A stretch of DNA of 53,385 bases from an uncultured Spartobacteria bacterium (GTDB taxonomy: Bacteria > Verrucomicrobiota > Verrucomicrobiia > Chthoniobacterales > Chthoniobacteraceae): positions 1-53,385 of the forward strand of contig CAIYUV010000044.1 in the NCBI GenBank assembly GCA_903929475.1, read 5' to 3'. Within the stretch, counting starts at the first letter, position 1; each line of letters starts with the position of its first letter. The notes below the pieces were generated by a model, which worked only from the letters and a program-made list of their open reading frames with translations, made no database searches and was not told the origin of the DNA. The translations under genes and the position numbers were made by a program. Shown here piece after piece: positions 44,897 to 52,750 of this stretch.

Positions 44897-47866
44897 TTAC
44901 TTCCGCGCCTCGGGTGTCGCGGTGATTTCCACGCGCTTGCTTTCGCGCTCCACGATGACCTTCACGGGCTGGCCGATTTTCACTGAGTCGAGCGCGTAGG
45001 TGTAGTCGTAGATGTTTGCAATTTTTTGTCCGGCAAACTCCACAATCACATCGCCCCCTTTCAGCCCGGCTTTCTCGGCGGGACTGTCGGCGCGCACTCC
45101 GCTGAGCTTCACGCCTTTCACTTCGGTAGCATAATCCGGGATGCTTCCGAGATAGGCGCGCATCTGATCGCGCCCGCCGCCTTGATCCTTGCGCTCGACG
45201 CGCGAAAACTCGGGCCGCTCCGGCGACTGCGCCACATCAAGCACGATGCCCTTCGCAAACGTCGCGATGCGCGCGATGCCATCGGCGTTGATTTTGTCCG
45301 CCGTATCCGTCGGGCGATGATAGTCTTCGTGGCTACCCGTGAAAATATTCAGCACCGGGATGCGCTTCGGGTAGAAGGAAGTCACGTCGGTCGGCAAATA
45401 CGGGTCTTCCTGCAACGTGAGCGCGAAACCCGCTGCGACATTGCGTTTTTCAATGATGCGCGGCCAGGACTTCGAAGACCCCACCGCCTGCACGAGCAAC
45501 TTATTTTCGCGCAGCCGCCCCACCATGTCGGCGTTGATGTAGGCGACCACATTTTTCAAATCGAGCGGCGGCTTTTCCACGAAAGCATTGCTGCCCAGCA
45601 ATCCCGACTCCTCGCCGCTCCACAGCGCAAACGCCACGTTGCGGCGGAATTTCTCCGGGCGCTCCGCGTGCTCCTTCGCCAGCGCGGCGGCAATCTCCAA
45701 GACCATCGCAGTGCCGCTCGCGTTGTCATCCGCGCCGGGATGGATTTTTCCTTCCTCGCCAGCGCGAGCGAGCGAACTGCCGCTGCCTTTTCCACGACCG
45801 AGATGATCGTAGTGCGCGCCGAGAATCACCCATTCCGTCGCACCCTTCACCGGGATGCAACCGATCACATTTCGATCCGTCTTCTTTTCGTGAATCACAC
45901 CCGCAGCGAAAGTCGCGGACGCGCCCGGCACTGCAAACCCTCCCTGCGCGTGCGGATTTTCATCATCAAGCGCCGACTGCAATTCCTTCACAGTCTTCCC
46001 CGCCGGCTTCAGCAACGCATCGGCAAACGCCCCGCTCACACTCAGCGCAGGCAACCCGCTGTCCGCATTACTCCCGTCGCCGCTCAGCGGCAAAAGCTCG
46101 CCCGCATTCGGCGAGTTGGGTCCCGTCACCACCAGCACGCCCTTCGCGCCACGTTCGCGCGCCATCATCACTTTGTAGCGCAGGCCGGCGTAGCGATTCA
46201 GATGCGCACGACGCGGCGCATCCACGCCCTCCGGCACGTAGCGCAGGATGAGCACCACCTTGTCCTTCACATCCAGCCCCTCGTAACTGTTGTAGCGTCG
46301 CTGCCCCGCCCCCTCCGGCACGCTCAGCCCATAGCCCGCAAAAACCACCGCACCACGCGCCTCCTCATTCGAGCTGAAAGGCAGCGGACGAAAATCGCGG
46401 TCGAGCACCGCAGGCGCACCCTCATTGATTTTCAGCGCCGACTTCCCCGCATCCACACGCTCACCCGAATTAAATTCAAACGGATGAAAGTATCCATCAA
46501 CGCCGGGCAGCGGTATCACCCCCGTCTTTTTAAAATACTCCGCCAGCCAATCCGCCGCCATCCGCGCGCCATCGCTACCAACCGCGCGGCCATCACGTTG
46601 CTCATCCGCAAGCCAGCTCACTTCGGCCTTCGCATCCTCCTCCGAAATCTCTGTATGCAGTTCGTGTGCACCAGCACCCGGAACCTCTCTCAATAACCAA
46701 TCAATATTTTGTTCAGTAATCCCCCTGCCTGTTTCGACAGACTTGGTTTTTATTTCTACATCTTGCGCGCCCGCTGCTTCCCGCTTCGGCGCCGCCTCCA
46801 ACGCCTTCAACGCCGCCTCGTGATTCCAGTCCGCGAGGAAAATCTGCGACTTCCCGTCCGACGTGCGCCCGCTCGCCCACGACAGCTTTTTCCCATCCGG
46901 CGAAAACACCGGCAGCCCGTCGAAGCCCGGTGTGAACGTCACCCGCACCGGCTCGCGCCCGCCCGCCGCATCCACGAGGAACAGCTCGAAATTTTCAAAC
47001 CCCAGCTTGTTCGACGTGAACACCACATACTTTCCGCTCGGATGAAAAAACGGCGCCCACGACATCGCCTTAAAATCCGTCAGCCGCCGCACATCGCTGC
47101 CATCGAGCTTCATCGTGAAAATATCAGCATTCATCCCGCTCGCATCGAATCGCCGCCAGAGGACCCGCTCCCCATCCGGCGAAAAGAACGGCCCGCCATC
47201 ATAGCCCGGCGCATTCGTCAGCCGACGCACATTCGATCCATCCGCATCCATGATGTAGATGTCGCCGAACCACGACGGTTCCTTGTCATAGCGCGCCCGA
47301 TTTTCCGCCGAGAGATTCTCCAGCGGAAAAGCCCCGCGCAGCGAACAAAACACAATCTTCTTCCCGTCCGGCGAAAACGCCCCCTCCGCATCATAGCCCG
47401 GCGACTTCGTCAAATTCACGAGCCCCGTCCCGTCCGCATTCGCCGAAAAAATATCCATCGCCGCATCGTAATCCCACGAATACCGCCGCTGCTTCCCGCT
47501 CGCGCGAAACTCCAGCTCCGCCTTTTGCTTCGCCACCGCATCCGCATCCTCATGCGTGCTCGCAAACAACACCCGCCCCGTCCCCGCTTGAAAAAAACCG
47601 CACGACGTCTTCCCCGTCCCCGGCGACACGCGCGTCGTCTCCCCGCTCTCCAAATCCAGCACATACATCTGATAAAACGGATTTCCCGCCTCCCGCTCAC
47701 TTTGAAAAATCATCCGCTTCCCATCCGGCGAAAAATACCCCTCCCCGCTCCGCTTCCCCTCAATAATGAGCTGCCGCGCATTGGAAACAAACCGTCCCTC
47801 CAGCGCAGCATCCTCCCCCGCAAACACAGCCGAAGCCACCAGTGCAAAAGCAAAACGAAAAATCAT
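44897..47866 (-). CDS. Secreted M28-family peptidase with TolB-like propeller, PA and PDZ domains
   Basis: 989 residues from ATG at 47866 (MIFRFAFALVASAVFAGE), giving a signal peptide; the frame is open further upstream without coding character. Residues about 30-345 form a WD40/TolB-like propeller with repeated 'FSPDGKK' and 'DGSDVRRLT' motifs. A PA-like domain follows (about 480-640, 'VLILRYVPEG'), then the M28 catalytic domain with all five metal ligands in order: 'GAHYDH', 'HPGADDN', 'SGEESG', 'NADMVG' and 'SHEDYHRP'. A PDZ domain ends the protein ('SPAEKAGLKGGDVIVEFAG'). It is expected to be an exported aminopeptidase. The fusion of propeller, PA and PDZ in one chain is uncommon. Confidence 0.88.
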   Translation of the reverse strand: MIFRFAFALVASAVFAGEDAALEGRFVSNARQLIIEGKRSGEGYFSPDGKRMIFQSEREAGNPFYQMYVLDLESGETTRVSPGTGKTSCGFFQAGTGRVLFASTHEDADAVAKQKAELEFRASGKQRRYSWDYDAAMDIFSANADGTGLVNLTKSPGYDAEGAFSPDGKKIVFCSLRGAFPLENLSAENRARYDKEPSWFGDIYIMDADGSNVRRLTNAPGYDGGPFFSPDGERVLWRRFDASGMNADIFTMKLDGSDVRRLTDFKAMSWAPFFHPSGKYVVFTSNKLGFENFELFLVDAAGGREPVRVTFTPGFDGLPVFSPDGKKLSWASGRTSDGKSQIFLADWNHEAALKALEAAPKREAAGAQDVEIKTKSVETGRGITEQNIDWLLREVPGAGAHELHTEISEEDAKAEVSWLADEQRDGRAVGSDGARMAADWLAEYFKKTGVIPLPGVDGYFHPFEFNSGERVDAGKSALKINEGAPAVLDRDFRPLPFSSNEEARGAVVFAGYGLSVPEGAGQRRYNSYEGLDVKDKVVLILRYVPEGVDAPRRAHLNRYAGLRYKVMMARERGAKGVLVVTGPNSPNAGELLPLSGDGSNADSGLPALSVSGAFADALLKPAGKTVKELQSALDDENPHAQGGFAVPGASATFAAGVIHEKKTDRNVIGCIPVKGATEWVILGAHYDHLGRGKGSGSSLARAGEEGKIHPGADDNASGTAMVLEIAAALAKEHAERPEKFRRNVAFALWSGEESGLLGSNAFVEKPPLDLKNVVAYINADMVGRLRENKLLVQAVGSSKSWPRIIEKRNVAAGFALTLQEDPYLPTDVTSFYPKRIPVLNIFTGSHEDYHRPTDTADKINADGIARIATFAKGIVLDVAQSPERPEFSRVERKDQGGGRDQMRAYLGSIPDYATEVKGVKLSGVRADSPAEKAGLKGGDVIVEFAGQKIANIYDYTYALDSVKIGQPVKVIVERESKRVEITATPEARK

Positions 47867-47973
47867 ACCGCCAAGATGTTTCCCCCACCGCCCAAGTGCA
47901 AGCCCACCGAGAACCCATTCGCCCTTCCGACGCTGCGATTGACCCTCTATCCGCAGCGTGCCAGCCTCCACAC

Positions 47974-48135
47974 ATGAGTTCTCTTCCTGTTGAACTACCA
48001 GCCAGCACAGACCTCCACAGTGGCGATGAAGTGACCATTCACGCGCACGTCGTCGGCAAGCAGCTCGTAGCTGACACGGTTCAAAAGCCCCCACAACCGA
48101 CAGCTCCGATACACGGCAGCGGCACGAAGGAATGA
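47974..48135 (+). CDS. Possible 53-residue protein upstream of the PIN toxin
   Basis: Starting at ATG 47974, a short frame reads 'MSSLPVELPASTDLHSGDEV' and continues with a strand-like 'TIHAHVVGKQLVADTVQK'. It lies 21 bases before the PIN-domain gene. Antitoxins of VapBC systems usually precede the toxin, and 'GDEVxI' stretches occur in AbrB/MazE-like antitoxins, but the similarity is slight. Open frames exist in the other direction too, so this could be chance. No clear ribosome-binding site was seen. Confidence 0.3.
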   Translation: MSSLPVELPASTDLHSGDEVTIHAHVVGKQLVADTVQKPPQPTAPIHGSGTKE

Positions 48136-48156
48136 TGCGATAGAACCATCCAGCCA

Positions 48157-48630
48157 ATGAAGCCGCGCCTCTATCTCGAAACCACCATCCCCAGCTACCT
48201 CGTCGCCCGTCGCAGCCGCGACCTCCGCATCACTGCCGATCAAGAAACCACCACAGAATGGTGGGATACCAAACGGCATGAATACGATCTTTTCACCTCC
48301 GAAATCGTCATAGCGGAAGTCTCCGAAGGAGACGGCTCCATGTCGAAGGCCCGGATGGAAATCCTCGCCAGTGTCCCACGGCTGTCTGCACTGCCCCAAG
48401 CGGATGAGATCATCGAACTACTCCTGCGCGACGGCATTATTCCACCGAACGCCACTGCAGACGCAGCACACATCGCCCTCAGCATCGTCCACGCGATGGA
48501 TTTCCTCCTTACGTGGAACTGCAAACACATCAGTAACCCACACAATTTTCGGCGCATCGAGCGCATCTGTGCCAGACGTGGATACGCCTGCCCCGTCATT
48601 TGCACGCCAGAACAACTCCTGCCACTATGA
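48157..48630 (+). CDS. PIN-domain protein (VapC-like toxin)
   Basis: 157 residues. 'MKPRLYLETTIPSYLVARRS' is the opening of a PIN-domain subfamily of toxins (the usual LD at the start of the domain is LE here), 'TSEIVIAEVSEGD' provides an acidic pair, and 'DAAHIALSIVHAMDFLLTWNCKHI' carries the remaining Asp and Asn positions of the active site. VapC-type toxins are RNases that cut tRNA or rRNA. The stop overlaps the ATG of the downstream small gene (ATGA), which is expected to be the antitoxin of this family. Confidence 0.8.
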   Translation: MKPRLYLETTIPSYLVARRSRDLRITADQETTTEWWDTKRHEYDLFTSEIVIAEVSEGDGSMSKARMEILASVPRLSALPQADEIIELLLRDGIIPPNATADAAHIALSIVHAMDFLLTWNCKHISNPHNFRRIERICARRGYACPVICTPEQLLPL

Positions 48631-48836
48631 ACACCATGCAACCGAACTCGATACTCGCCGAAATCCGCCACACACGCGATGAAATGGCCCGTGCAGCCGA
48701 TTACGACGTAAAGAAATTCATGGATGCAATCCGAAAGCGCGAACACACCTCCGCCGCACAAGGCATCACATTCGCCAATCCGATGCCGGACGAAGGTGAA
48801 ACCTGCATCCTCCGCGAAGAACCGCCGAAAGCCTGA
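48627..48836 (+). CDS. Probable antitoxin partner of the PIN toxin
   Basis: 69 residues from ATG at 48627, overlapping the toxin stop (ATGA). The N-terminus 'ILAEIRHTRDEMARAADYDV' is helical and charged. This small protein family is found directly beside PIN proteins like the one above, and its order after the toxin is usual for it. A partial copy of its N-terminal segment lies directly downstream. No DNA-binding motif of a known antitoxin class was recognised. Confidence 0.65.
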   Translation: MNTMQPNSILAEIRHTRDEMARAADYDVKKFMDAIRKREHTSAAQGITFANPMPDEGETCILREEPPKA

Positions 48837-48839
48837 GCC

Positions 48840-48899
48840 ATAAACGAAAACGACATCCTCGCCGAAATCCGCCGCCTCCGCGACGAACTTCATCGAATG
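48840..48899 (+). pseudogene. Decayed second copy of the antitoxin N-terminus
   Basis: Four bases after the antitoxin stop, the sequence encodes 'NENDILAEIRRLRDELHR', close to 'ILAEIRHTRDEMAR' in the intact gene. It lacks an ATG (ATA at 48840 stands where the start would be) and breaks off after about 19 codons, where a different frame continues as the fragment below. Confidence 0.6.
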
Positions 48900-49074
48900 G
48901 CATTTCGCCATCCACCTCGGCGGCACCATCACCGGCGAACACGGCGTCGACCTCGCCAAAAAACCCTTCCTCCCCAAAGCCATCGGCGAATCCAACCTCG
49001 CGTTGATGAAACAACTCAAACGCGCCCTCGCCTCCCTCAACATCCTCAACCCCGGAAAAATCTTCGACGTGTAG
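48889..49074 (+). pseudogene. C-terminal fragment of a GlcD-type FAD-linked oxidase
   Basis: In the frame ending at TAG 49072-49074 the sequence reads 'HLGGTITGEHGVDLAKKPFL', later 'LASLNILNPGKIFDV' and then stops. This is the terminal part of glycolate oxidase GlcD or D-lactate dehydrogenase, where 'GGTxSGEHG' is a conserved metal-site region and 'LNPGKIF' the end. No upstream part of such a gene exists here, so it is a remnant of about 60 residues. It is fused directly to the decayed antitoxin copy. Confidence 0.75.
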
Positions 49075-49093
49075 CCTTCGCTGTCGCACAAAA

Positions 49094-49621
49094 TCAGGCA
49101 CTGCGATCTCGTTGGACGAAATAGCAAGTCACTACATACGCGAAAAGCGTGCAGAAGAGATTGAGCGGGAACGAAAGCAGAACAATGAGCCAGCCGATCT
49201 GGACTCCGGTCATGGCACCCTCTGCGAATATGCCGAGCCGCCGATCCCACGGTGGAAAATATCCCGCCTGCATATCATGAAAGGTCCAAAGAACGCCTCC
49301 AACAGCACTACTGAGAAGTAGCGTTGTGACAATTACTACCACCAAGCCTGCGTGCATTCGCCAGCCAGTGGATCGCGTGCGAATACCCCAAGCTGCCGCC
49401 ACAAGAGCATAAATAAATGCCACGAGACCGAGATACTGTGCTGGATGCTCATAATGGTAGAGGAACATGCGGAACAGAGCACCAAAAACACGCTCCTGCC
49501 TGCAAACGGAACCAAGAAACCAATAACCACCAAGGCTTGTCGAAAAAGTGAGGCTGAAGAGCACAGCGAAAAGTCGAATGAACCTCATCCAAGTTGCCGA
49601 CCGCATTTGGGTTTCACTCAT
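49094..49621 (-). CDS. Small polytopic membrane protein of unknown function
   Basis: 175 residues from ATG at 49621 (MSETQMRSATWMRF); the open frame goes further upstream without coding character. Four hydrophobic segments are visible ('LFAVLFSLTFSTSLGGYWFL', 'YLGLVAFIYALVAAAWGI', 'AGLVVVIVTTLLLSSAVGG', 'IGWLIVLLSFPLNLFCTLFA'). No family is recognised. It is convergent with the remnant genes and lies next to the repeat-rich intergenic region. Confidence 0.55.
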   Translation of the reverse strand: MSETQMRSATWMRFIRLFAVLFSLTFSTSLGGYWFLGSVCRQERVFGALFRMFLYHYEHPAQYLGLVAFIYALVAAAWGIRTRSTGWRMHAGLVVVIVTTLLLSSAVGGVLWTFHDMQAGYFPPWDRRLGIFAEGAMTGVQIGWLIVLLSFPLNLFCTLFAYVVTCYFVQRDRSA

Positions 49622-49814
49622 AGGAAGGAGTAGCGATGGAAAACACCGCATCGATCCGCAGTGGAATTGTGAGCGGTGTGGGCATGGGTTAAGGAGAGCA
49701 GCGCGGCATCTTGCCAGCAAGCCGGAAGAGATCCCGTGGCTCCATGCGCTTCGTGGTTTTCAGGGTGAAGGCAAATGGCTTTGCGGGTTGGCGGGTTGGC
49801 GCGAGATTTTTGGC

Positions 49815-49844
49815 GGGTGGGGATTTTGGGTGGGTTGGGGCGGG
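49815..49844 (+). other. Putative G-quadruplex cluster (six G-tracts in 30 bases)
   Basis: Six runs of three or four G's (49815-17, 49819-22, 49828-30, 49832-34, 49837-40, 49842-44) are separated by loops of one to five bases on the plus strand. This exceeds the standard four-tract rule for a quadruplex. It lies in a G-rich non-coding stretch about 200 bases before the 42-bp array. No quadruplex-related function is known for this site. Confidence 0.6.
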
Positions 49845-49968
49845 ATGCGATGGGCTGGATGGTGTGTTGGGGGCTTTGAAAGCGCTCGGCGAACTGGGAT
49901 GGTGGGGGTGGTTTGCCTTGGATGACTCGGATGGGCATGGATGGAATTTGTGGGATGGCATGTTCCGC

Positions 49969-50005
49969 TCATCCGTGGCCATCCGTGATATCCGTGGTCG
50001 AAAAA
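49969..50005 (+). repeat. ATCCGTGG-type short interspersed repeat
   Basis: Three near-copies of 'ATCCGTGG' occur here (TCATCCGTGGCC, ATCCGTGATA, TCCGTGGTCG) followed by AAAAA. Phrases of this kind are seen repeatedly in intergenic DNA of environmental bacteria. It directly precedes the 42-bp array and is a different repeat. Confidence 0.5.
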
Positions 50006-50034
50006 TCCGGTGTTCGTGTTTCTTGACGGGGTGT

Positions 50035-50454
50035 TGAAGTGCCTTGTTGCGGCGTGCATTGAGGCTCATCGAGTATTGATGTGCTTTGTTGCGGGCTGCA
50101 ATGGTGCCTATCGAGAGTTATTTTGTGCTATTTCAGGCTGCATTAATACACATCGAACGTTGATGTGAATCATTGCAGCGTGCATTGAGGCACTTTGAAT
50201 ATTGTTGCACTATATTGCAGTCTGCATTGAGGTATTTGAATACTTCATGTCTCTCAATGCGTCCTGCATTGACTCACTTTAACGCTCGATTTGGCTCATT
50301 GCAGCGCATTTTAATGCACTGCAAAATGCCATCTGCCTCGATGCAGCCTGCTCTGTGGCACTCGAACATTCCATTTGCCTCAATGCAGCGCGCTCTGTGG
50401 CACTGCGACATCCCTTTCGGGTTGTTGGACGGTGCTTTGTCCTGCATGGTCATG
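50035..50454. repeat. Array of ten degenerate 42-bp tandem units with no indels
   Basis: The anchor trinucleotide (TTG/ATG/TTT) recurs at 50047, 50089, 50131, 50173, 50215, 50257, 50299, 50341, 50383 and 50425, always exactly 42 bases apart. Units share a core like 'TTGCAG', 'CGTGCATTGAGGCAC' but differ at many positions. The core is an imperfect dyad (CTCATTGCA facing TGCATTGAG). Forty-two bases is 14 codons and also four turns of B-DNA. The later six units are open on the plus strand as a 14-residue repeat with 'MQRALWH' at its core, while units 1, 2 and 4 begin with an in-frame TGA. Confidence 0.85.
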
Positions 50455-50534
50455 AAGAGGGCGTTTTTTAGCAATTCTCCCTTGAAAAACGGCGTTTCGG
50501 GGGCAGAATTTCGGGCGTCAAAACCTCAACTCCT

Positions 50535-51470
50535 ATGTCGCAGAACATCACTCCCGTCAATTATACCCCGCTCGTCGCCCTCGCCGAAGATGTGGCGGAC
50601 GGCGCGCAACTCCACGAAGCCAGCATCGGCCTTTTGCAAAACACCGCTGCGCGCATCCGCAACGACCGGGCGGCACTGACTTCGGCGGAAAGTGCGCTGC
50701 TTTCGTGCCGGGTGGCTAAATCGGCGGCGGCGGCGGCGCTCCGCTCGGCGGATCGCGATGCGGCGGAGTTCATCGCGCTCTTTTTGCACATCGGGAAGAT
50801 GACGCTGGGGCGCACTTGGAACGCGACTTGGGAGCAGGCGGGGTTTTCCGGCGGCTCGCTCGCGGCACCGCGTTTGCGCGATGCGCGGTTTGCGCTGCTC
50901 GGGGCGATGCGCGATTTCCTCGGCGGCAATCCGCAGTTTGAAATCACGGACGCAAACCACCCGGAACTCGCGCTGACGGCGGCGCGGGCGTCGGCCATTT
51001 ACGAGGCGATCTCGACGGCGCGCTCGGCGCTCAACCAGGCCGAGGTGGACAACAGCGCGGCGCTCGCCATCCGCGATTCGGCGAAAGTGGCCCTCCGCCG
51101 CCGCATCACCGGCCTGCGCGAAGAACTCGGCCAGCTCATCGCGGGCGATGATCCACGCTGGCTCGCCTTCGGTTTCAACCGCCCCGCCGACCCCGACACA
51201 CCCGAAGTCCCCGACCGCCCCACCGTCGCCCCCGGCGCGCCCGGCAGCGGCATCCTCATCGTCCACTGGCCCCGCGCCCGCCGCGCCACCCGTTACAAAC
51301 TGCTCGCGCTCCTGCAAAATTCCACGACTCCGCTTGACCTCGGCCTTTTCACCGACAACCAAGCCGTCATCACCCTCCCCTCCGCCACCCGCGCCCAAAT
51401 CCAACTCCTCGCCCACAACAAACACGGCTACAGCACGCCAAGTGAAGCGGTGCAGGTCTTCGCACCGTAG
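50535..51470 (+). CDS. Uncharacterised helical protein with a C-terminal FN3-like domain
   Basis: 311 residues. The first 210 are mostly alpha-helical and Ala-rich, with two marked stretches: 'LGRTWNATWEQAGF' and, at the end, 'DDPRWLAFGFNRPADPDTP'. The last 75 form a beta-sandwich-like domain of fibronectin type III character ('GILIVHWPRARRATRYKLLA', 'HNKHGYSTPSEAVQVFAP'). No signal peptide is visible. It begins 80 bases after the 42-bp array and may be linked to it. Proteins with these motifs seem to be characteristic of Verrucomicrobiota, but no function is known to me. Confidence 0.7.
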   Translation: MSQNITPVNYTPLVALAEDVADGAQLHEASIGLLQNTAARIRNDRAALTSAESALLSCRVAKSAAAAALRSADRDAAEFIALFLHIGKMTLGRTWNATWEQAGFSGGSLAAPRLRDARFALLGAMRDFLGGNPQFEITDANHPELALTAARASAIYEAISTARSALNQAEVDNSAALAIRDSAKVALRRRITGLREELGQLIAGDDPRWLAFGFNRPADPDTPEVPDRPTVAPGAPGSGILIVHWPRARRATRYKLLALLQNSTTPLDLGLFTDNQAVITLPSATRAQIQLLAHNKHGYSTPSEAVQVFAP

Positions 51471-51608
51471 CAATGCGCGGGGGTTTTGGATCGCAGCCGT
51501 GTCTTTCTAAGACGTCAATGCGCCGCGTAAGAAAGCGCTCATAAGTTCGCTCGCCAATTTCTCGTGAACACACCAAAAGCCTTTGCAACCAATCGCCATC
51601 ACCCATCC

Positions 51609-52646
51609 ATGAATACCTTTCCTTTCCTACGTTTCTGGCAAATTTCTGCGACCTTGCTCGCGCTGACGCTGGCGGATTTCGCCACGGCGCAGACTCCGGC
51701 GAATCCGGGAAATGGCAACGCGAAGCCCGATGCGCCGGTGAAACCGACGGTGACTGGAAAGTTCCTCGGCAACGGGAAGAATGCGGCGATCAAATTTGTG
51801 ATCGTGGAGGAGGAAGAGGCTTTCGGCGGGAAGGAAGCGGTGAAAGTGATCTTCACGGAGAAAGACCCTGCGACATCGAAGAAGCCTTCGTTCGACGCTG
51901 TGTTTGGGAAGCTCGGCAGTGCGTTGATTCTGAGCGTGGATCTCGATGGCGGGATTTTCGGCTGCGAAGTGGCCCACAGCGCGCACAAGAAACAGGGGTT
52001 CAGTTCGGTGGGAAGAATCAAGATGGCCGAGTTTAAAATCGCGGGCGGGAATGTGACCGGTCGCGTAACCACAGGCGAGGAACTCGATACGTTTGGGGAT
52101 AAATGGGAGGTGGACATGACGTTTGCCGCACCGATGCCGGCGAAAGCGCACAAAGCACCGGCGGCCACGCCAAAGCCGCCCGAGGATGAAACGGACGAGC
52201 CTGTGAAAAAGGAACGCAAGGCCGCAGCCGGTCCGCTCATCCCCGCGCGAAAGCTGCCGCTTCCGAAGGATGCGACCGATGTGGAGTTCAAGCAGATCGT
52301 GGATCAGATCCAATTTAACAGCACGCGGTCGGTGGAGGCGGTGACGAAGGAGTTTTCGGCGAATCTCAAGCAACAAGGCTGGAAGGACGGCGCCGGAAGT
52401 TTGAACGGGAAGAAGAATGCGATCCTCAAGCGCGAGCAGGGCGATGCGAAACTGACGATCATGATTCAGCCTGCGGCGTCGGGCTGCACGGTGAAGATCT
52501 TTACCGAAGGCCTCGATTGGAGCGGTGGCGACGATGCGACTCCTCCCACTCCCAAGAAGGCTGCTGACGACGATGATGATGACGCCGAGGGGCAGGTTCA
52601 CAAGGCGCTCAAGGATGCGCTGAAAGGTCTGCCGAAAGGGCTGTAG
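51609..52646 (+). CDS. Secreted protein of unknown function, two domains with acidic tail
   Basis: 345 residues from ATG at 51609 (MNTFPFLRFWQISATLLAL), which gives a signal peptide ending near 'ATAQ'; an earlier in-frame ATG at 51564 is less likely. A first domain (about 45-185) is beta-rich ('KFLGNGKNAAIKFVIVEEEE', 'SALILSVDLDGGIFGCEVAH'). A Lys/Glu/Pro linker follows, then a second domain with 'KEFSANLKQQGWKDGAGSLN' and 'TIMIQPAASGCTVKIFTEGL'. The C-terminus has an Asp-rich run. Similar C-terminal domains occur in planctomycete secreted proteins. Function is unknown. Confidence 0.65.
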   Translation: MNTFPFLRFWQISATLLALTLADFATAQTPANPGNGNAKPDAPVKPTVTGKFLGNGKNAAIKFVIVEEEEAFGGKEAVKVIFTEKDPATSKKPSFDAVFGKLGSALILSVDLDGGIFGCEVAHSAHKKQGFSSVGRIKMAEFKIAGGNVTGRVTTGEELDTFGDKWEVDMTFAAPMPAKAHKAPAATPKPPEDETDEPVKKERKAAAGPLIPARKLPLPKDATDVEFKQIVDQIQFNSTRSVEAVTKEFSANLKQQGWKDGAGSLNGKKNAILKREQGDAKLTIMIQPAASGCTVKIFTEGLDWSGGDDATPPTPKKAADDDDDDAEGQVHKALKDALKGLPKGL

Positions 52647-52750
52647 TTGCTGCGCGACATTGCAAGTCGCACACCCGCGCCCAGCATGAACGGATACTGA
52701 ATCGGTAGAGCCGGCATCCACATCATTGTAGTGTCTCACTTTCTTCGCAC

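Larger units (their letters stand above)
49622..50534. other. Repeat-rich stretch without a convincing gene (about 0.9 kb)
   Basis: No protein gene is supported here. The segment holds, in order: a very short open frame (49636-49692, 18 codons) preceded by GGAAGGAG, which may be chance; a strongly G-rich, C-poor stretch (49770-49920) with a quadruplex-like cluster; an ATCCGTGG-type short repeat (49969-50005); and the ten-unit 42-bp array (50035-50454). GC content falls visibly across the array compared with neighbouring genes. Confidence 0.7.

Noticed and set aside
45026-47977. Two long plus-strand frames (556 and 422 residues)
   Set aside because: Both are opposite to the M28 peptidase gene, whose domains and catalytic residues are clear.
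49661-49676. GTGGAATTGTGAGCGG, identical to the left part of the E. coli lac operator
   Set aside because: The symmetric right half is absent, no LacI-like gene is nearby and the lineage is distant; most likely coincidence.
49636-49692. 18-codon frame preceded by GGAAGGAG
   Set aside because: Too short to judge and without recognisable features; noted only as part of the non-coding stretch.
50035-50454. CRISPR array
   Set aside because: The 42-bp units are contiguous and degenerate throughout, with no conserved repeat alternating with unique spacers, and no cas genes are nearby.
50173-50679. 168-residue open frame across the last array units and into the next gene
   Set aside because: The first part is the repeat itself, and the rest runs out of frame over the 311-residue gene, so it is not a credible single protein as it stands.
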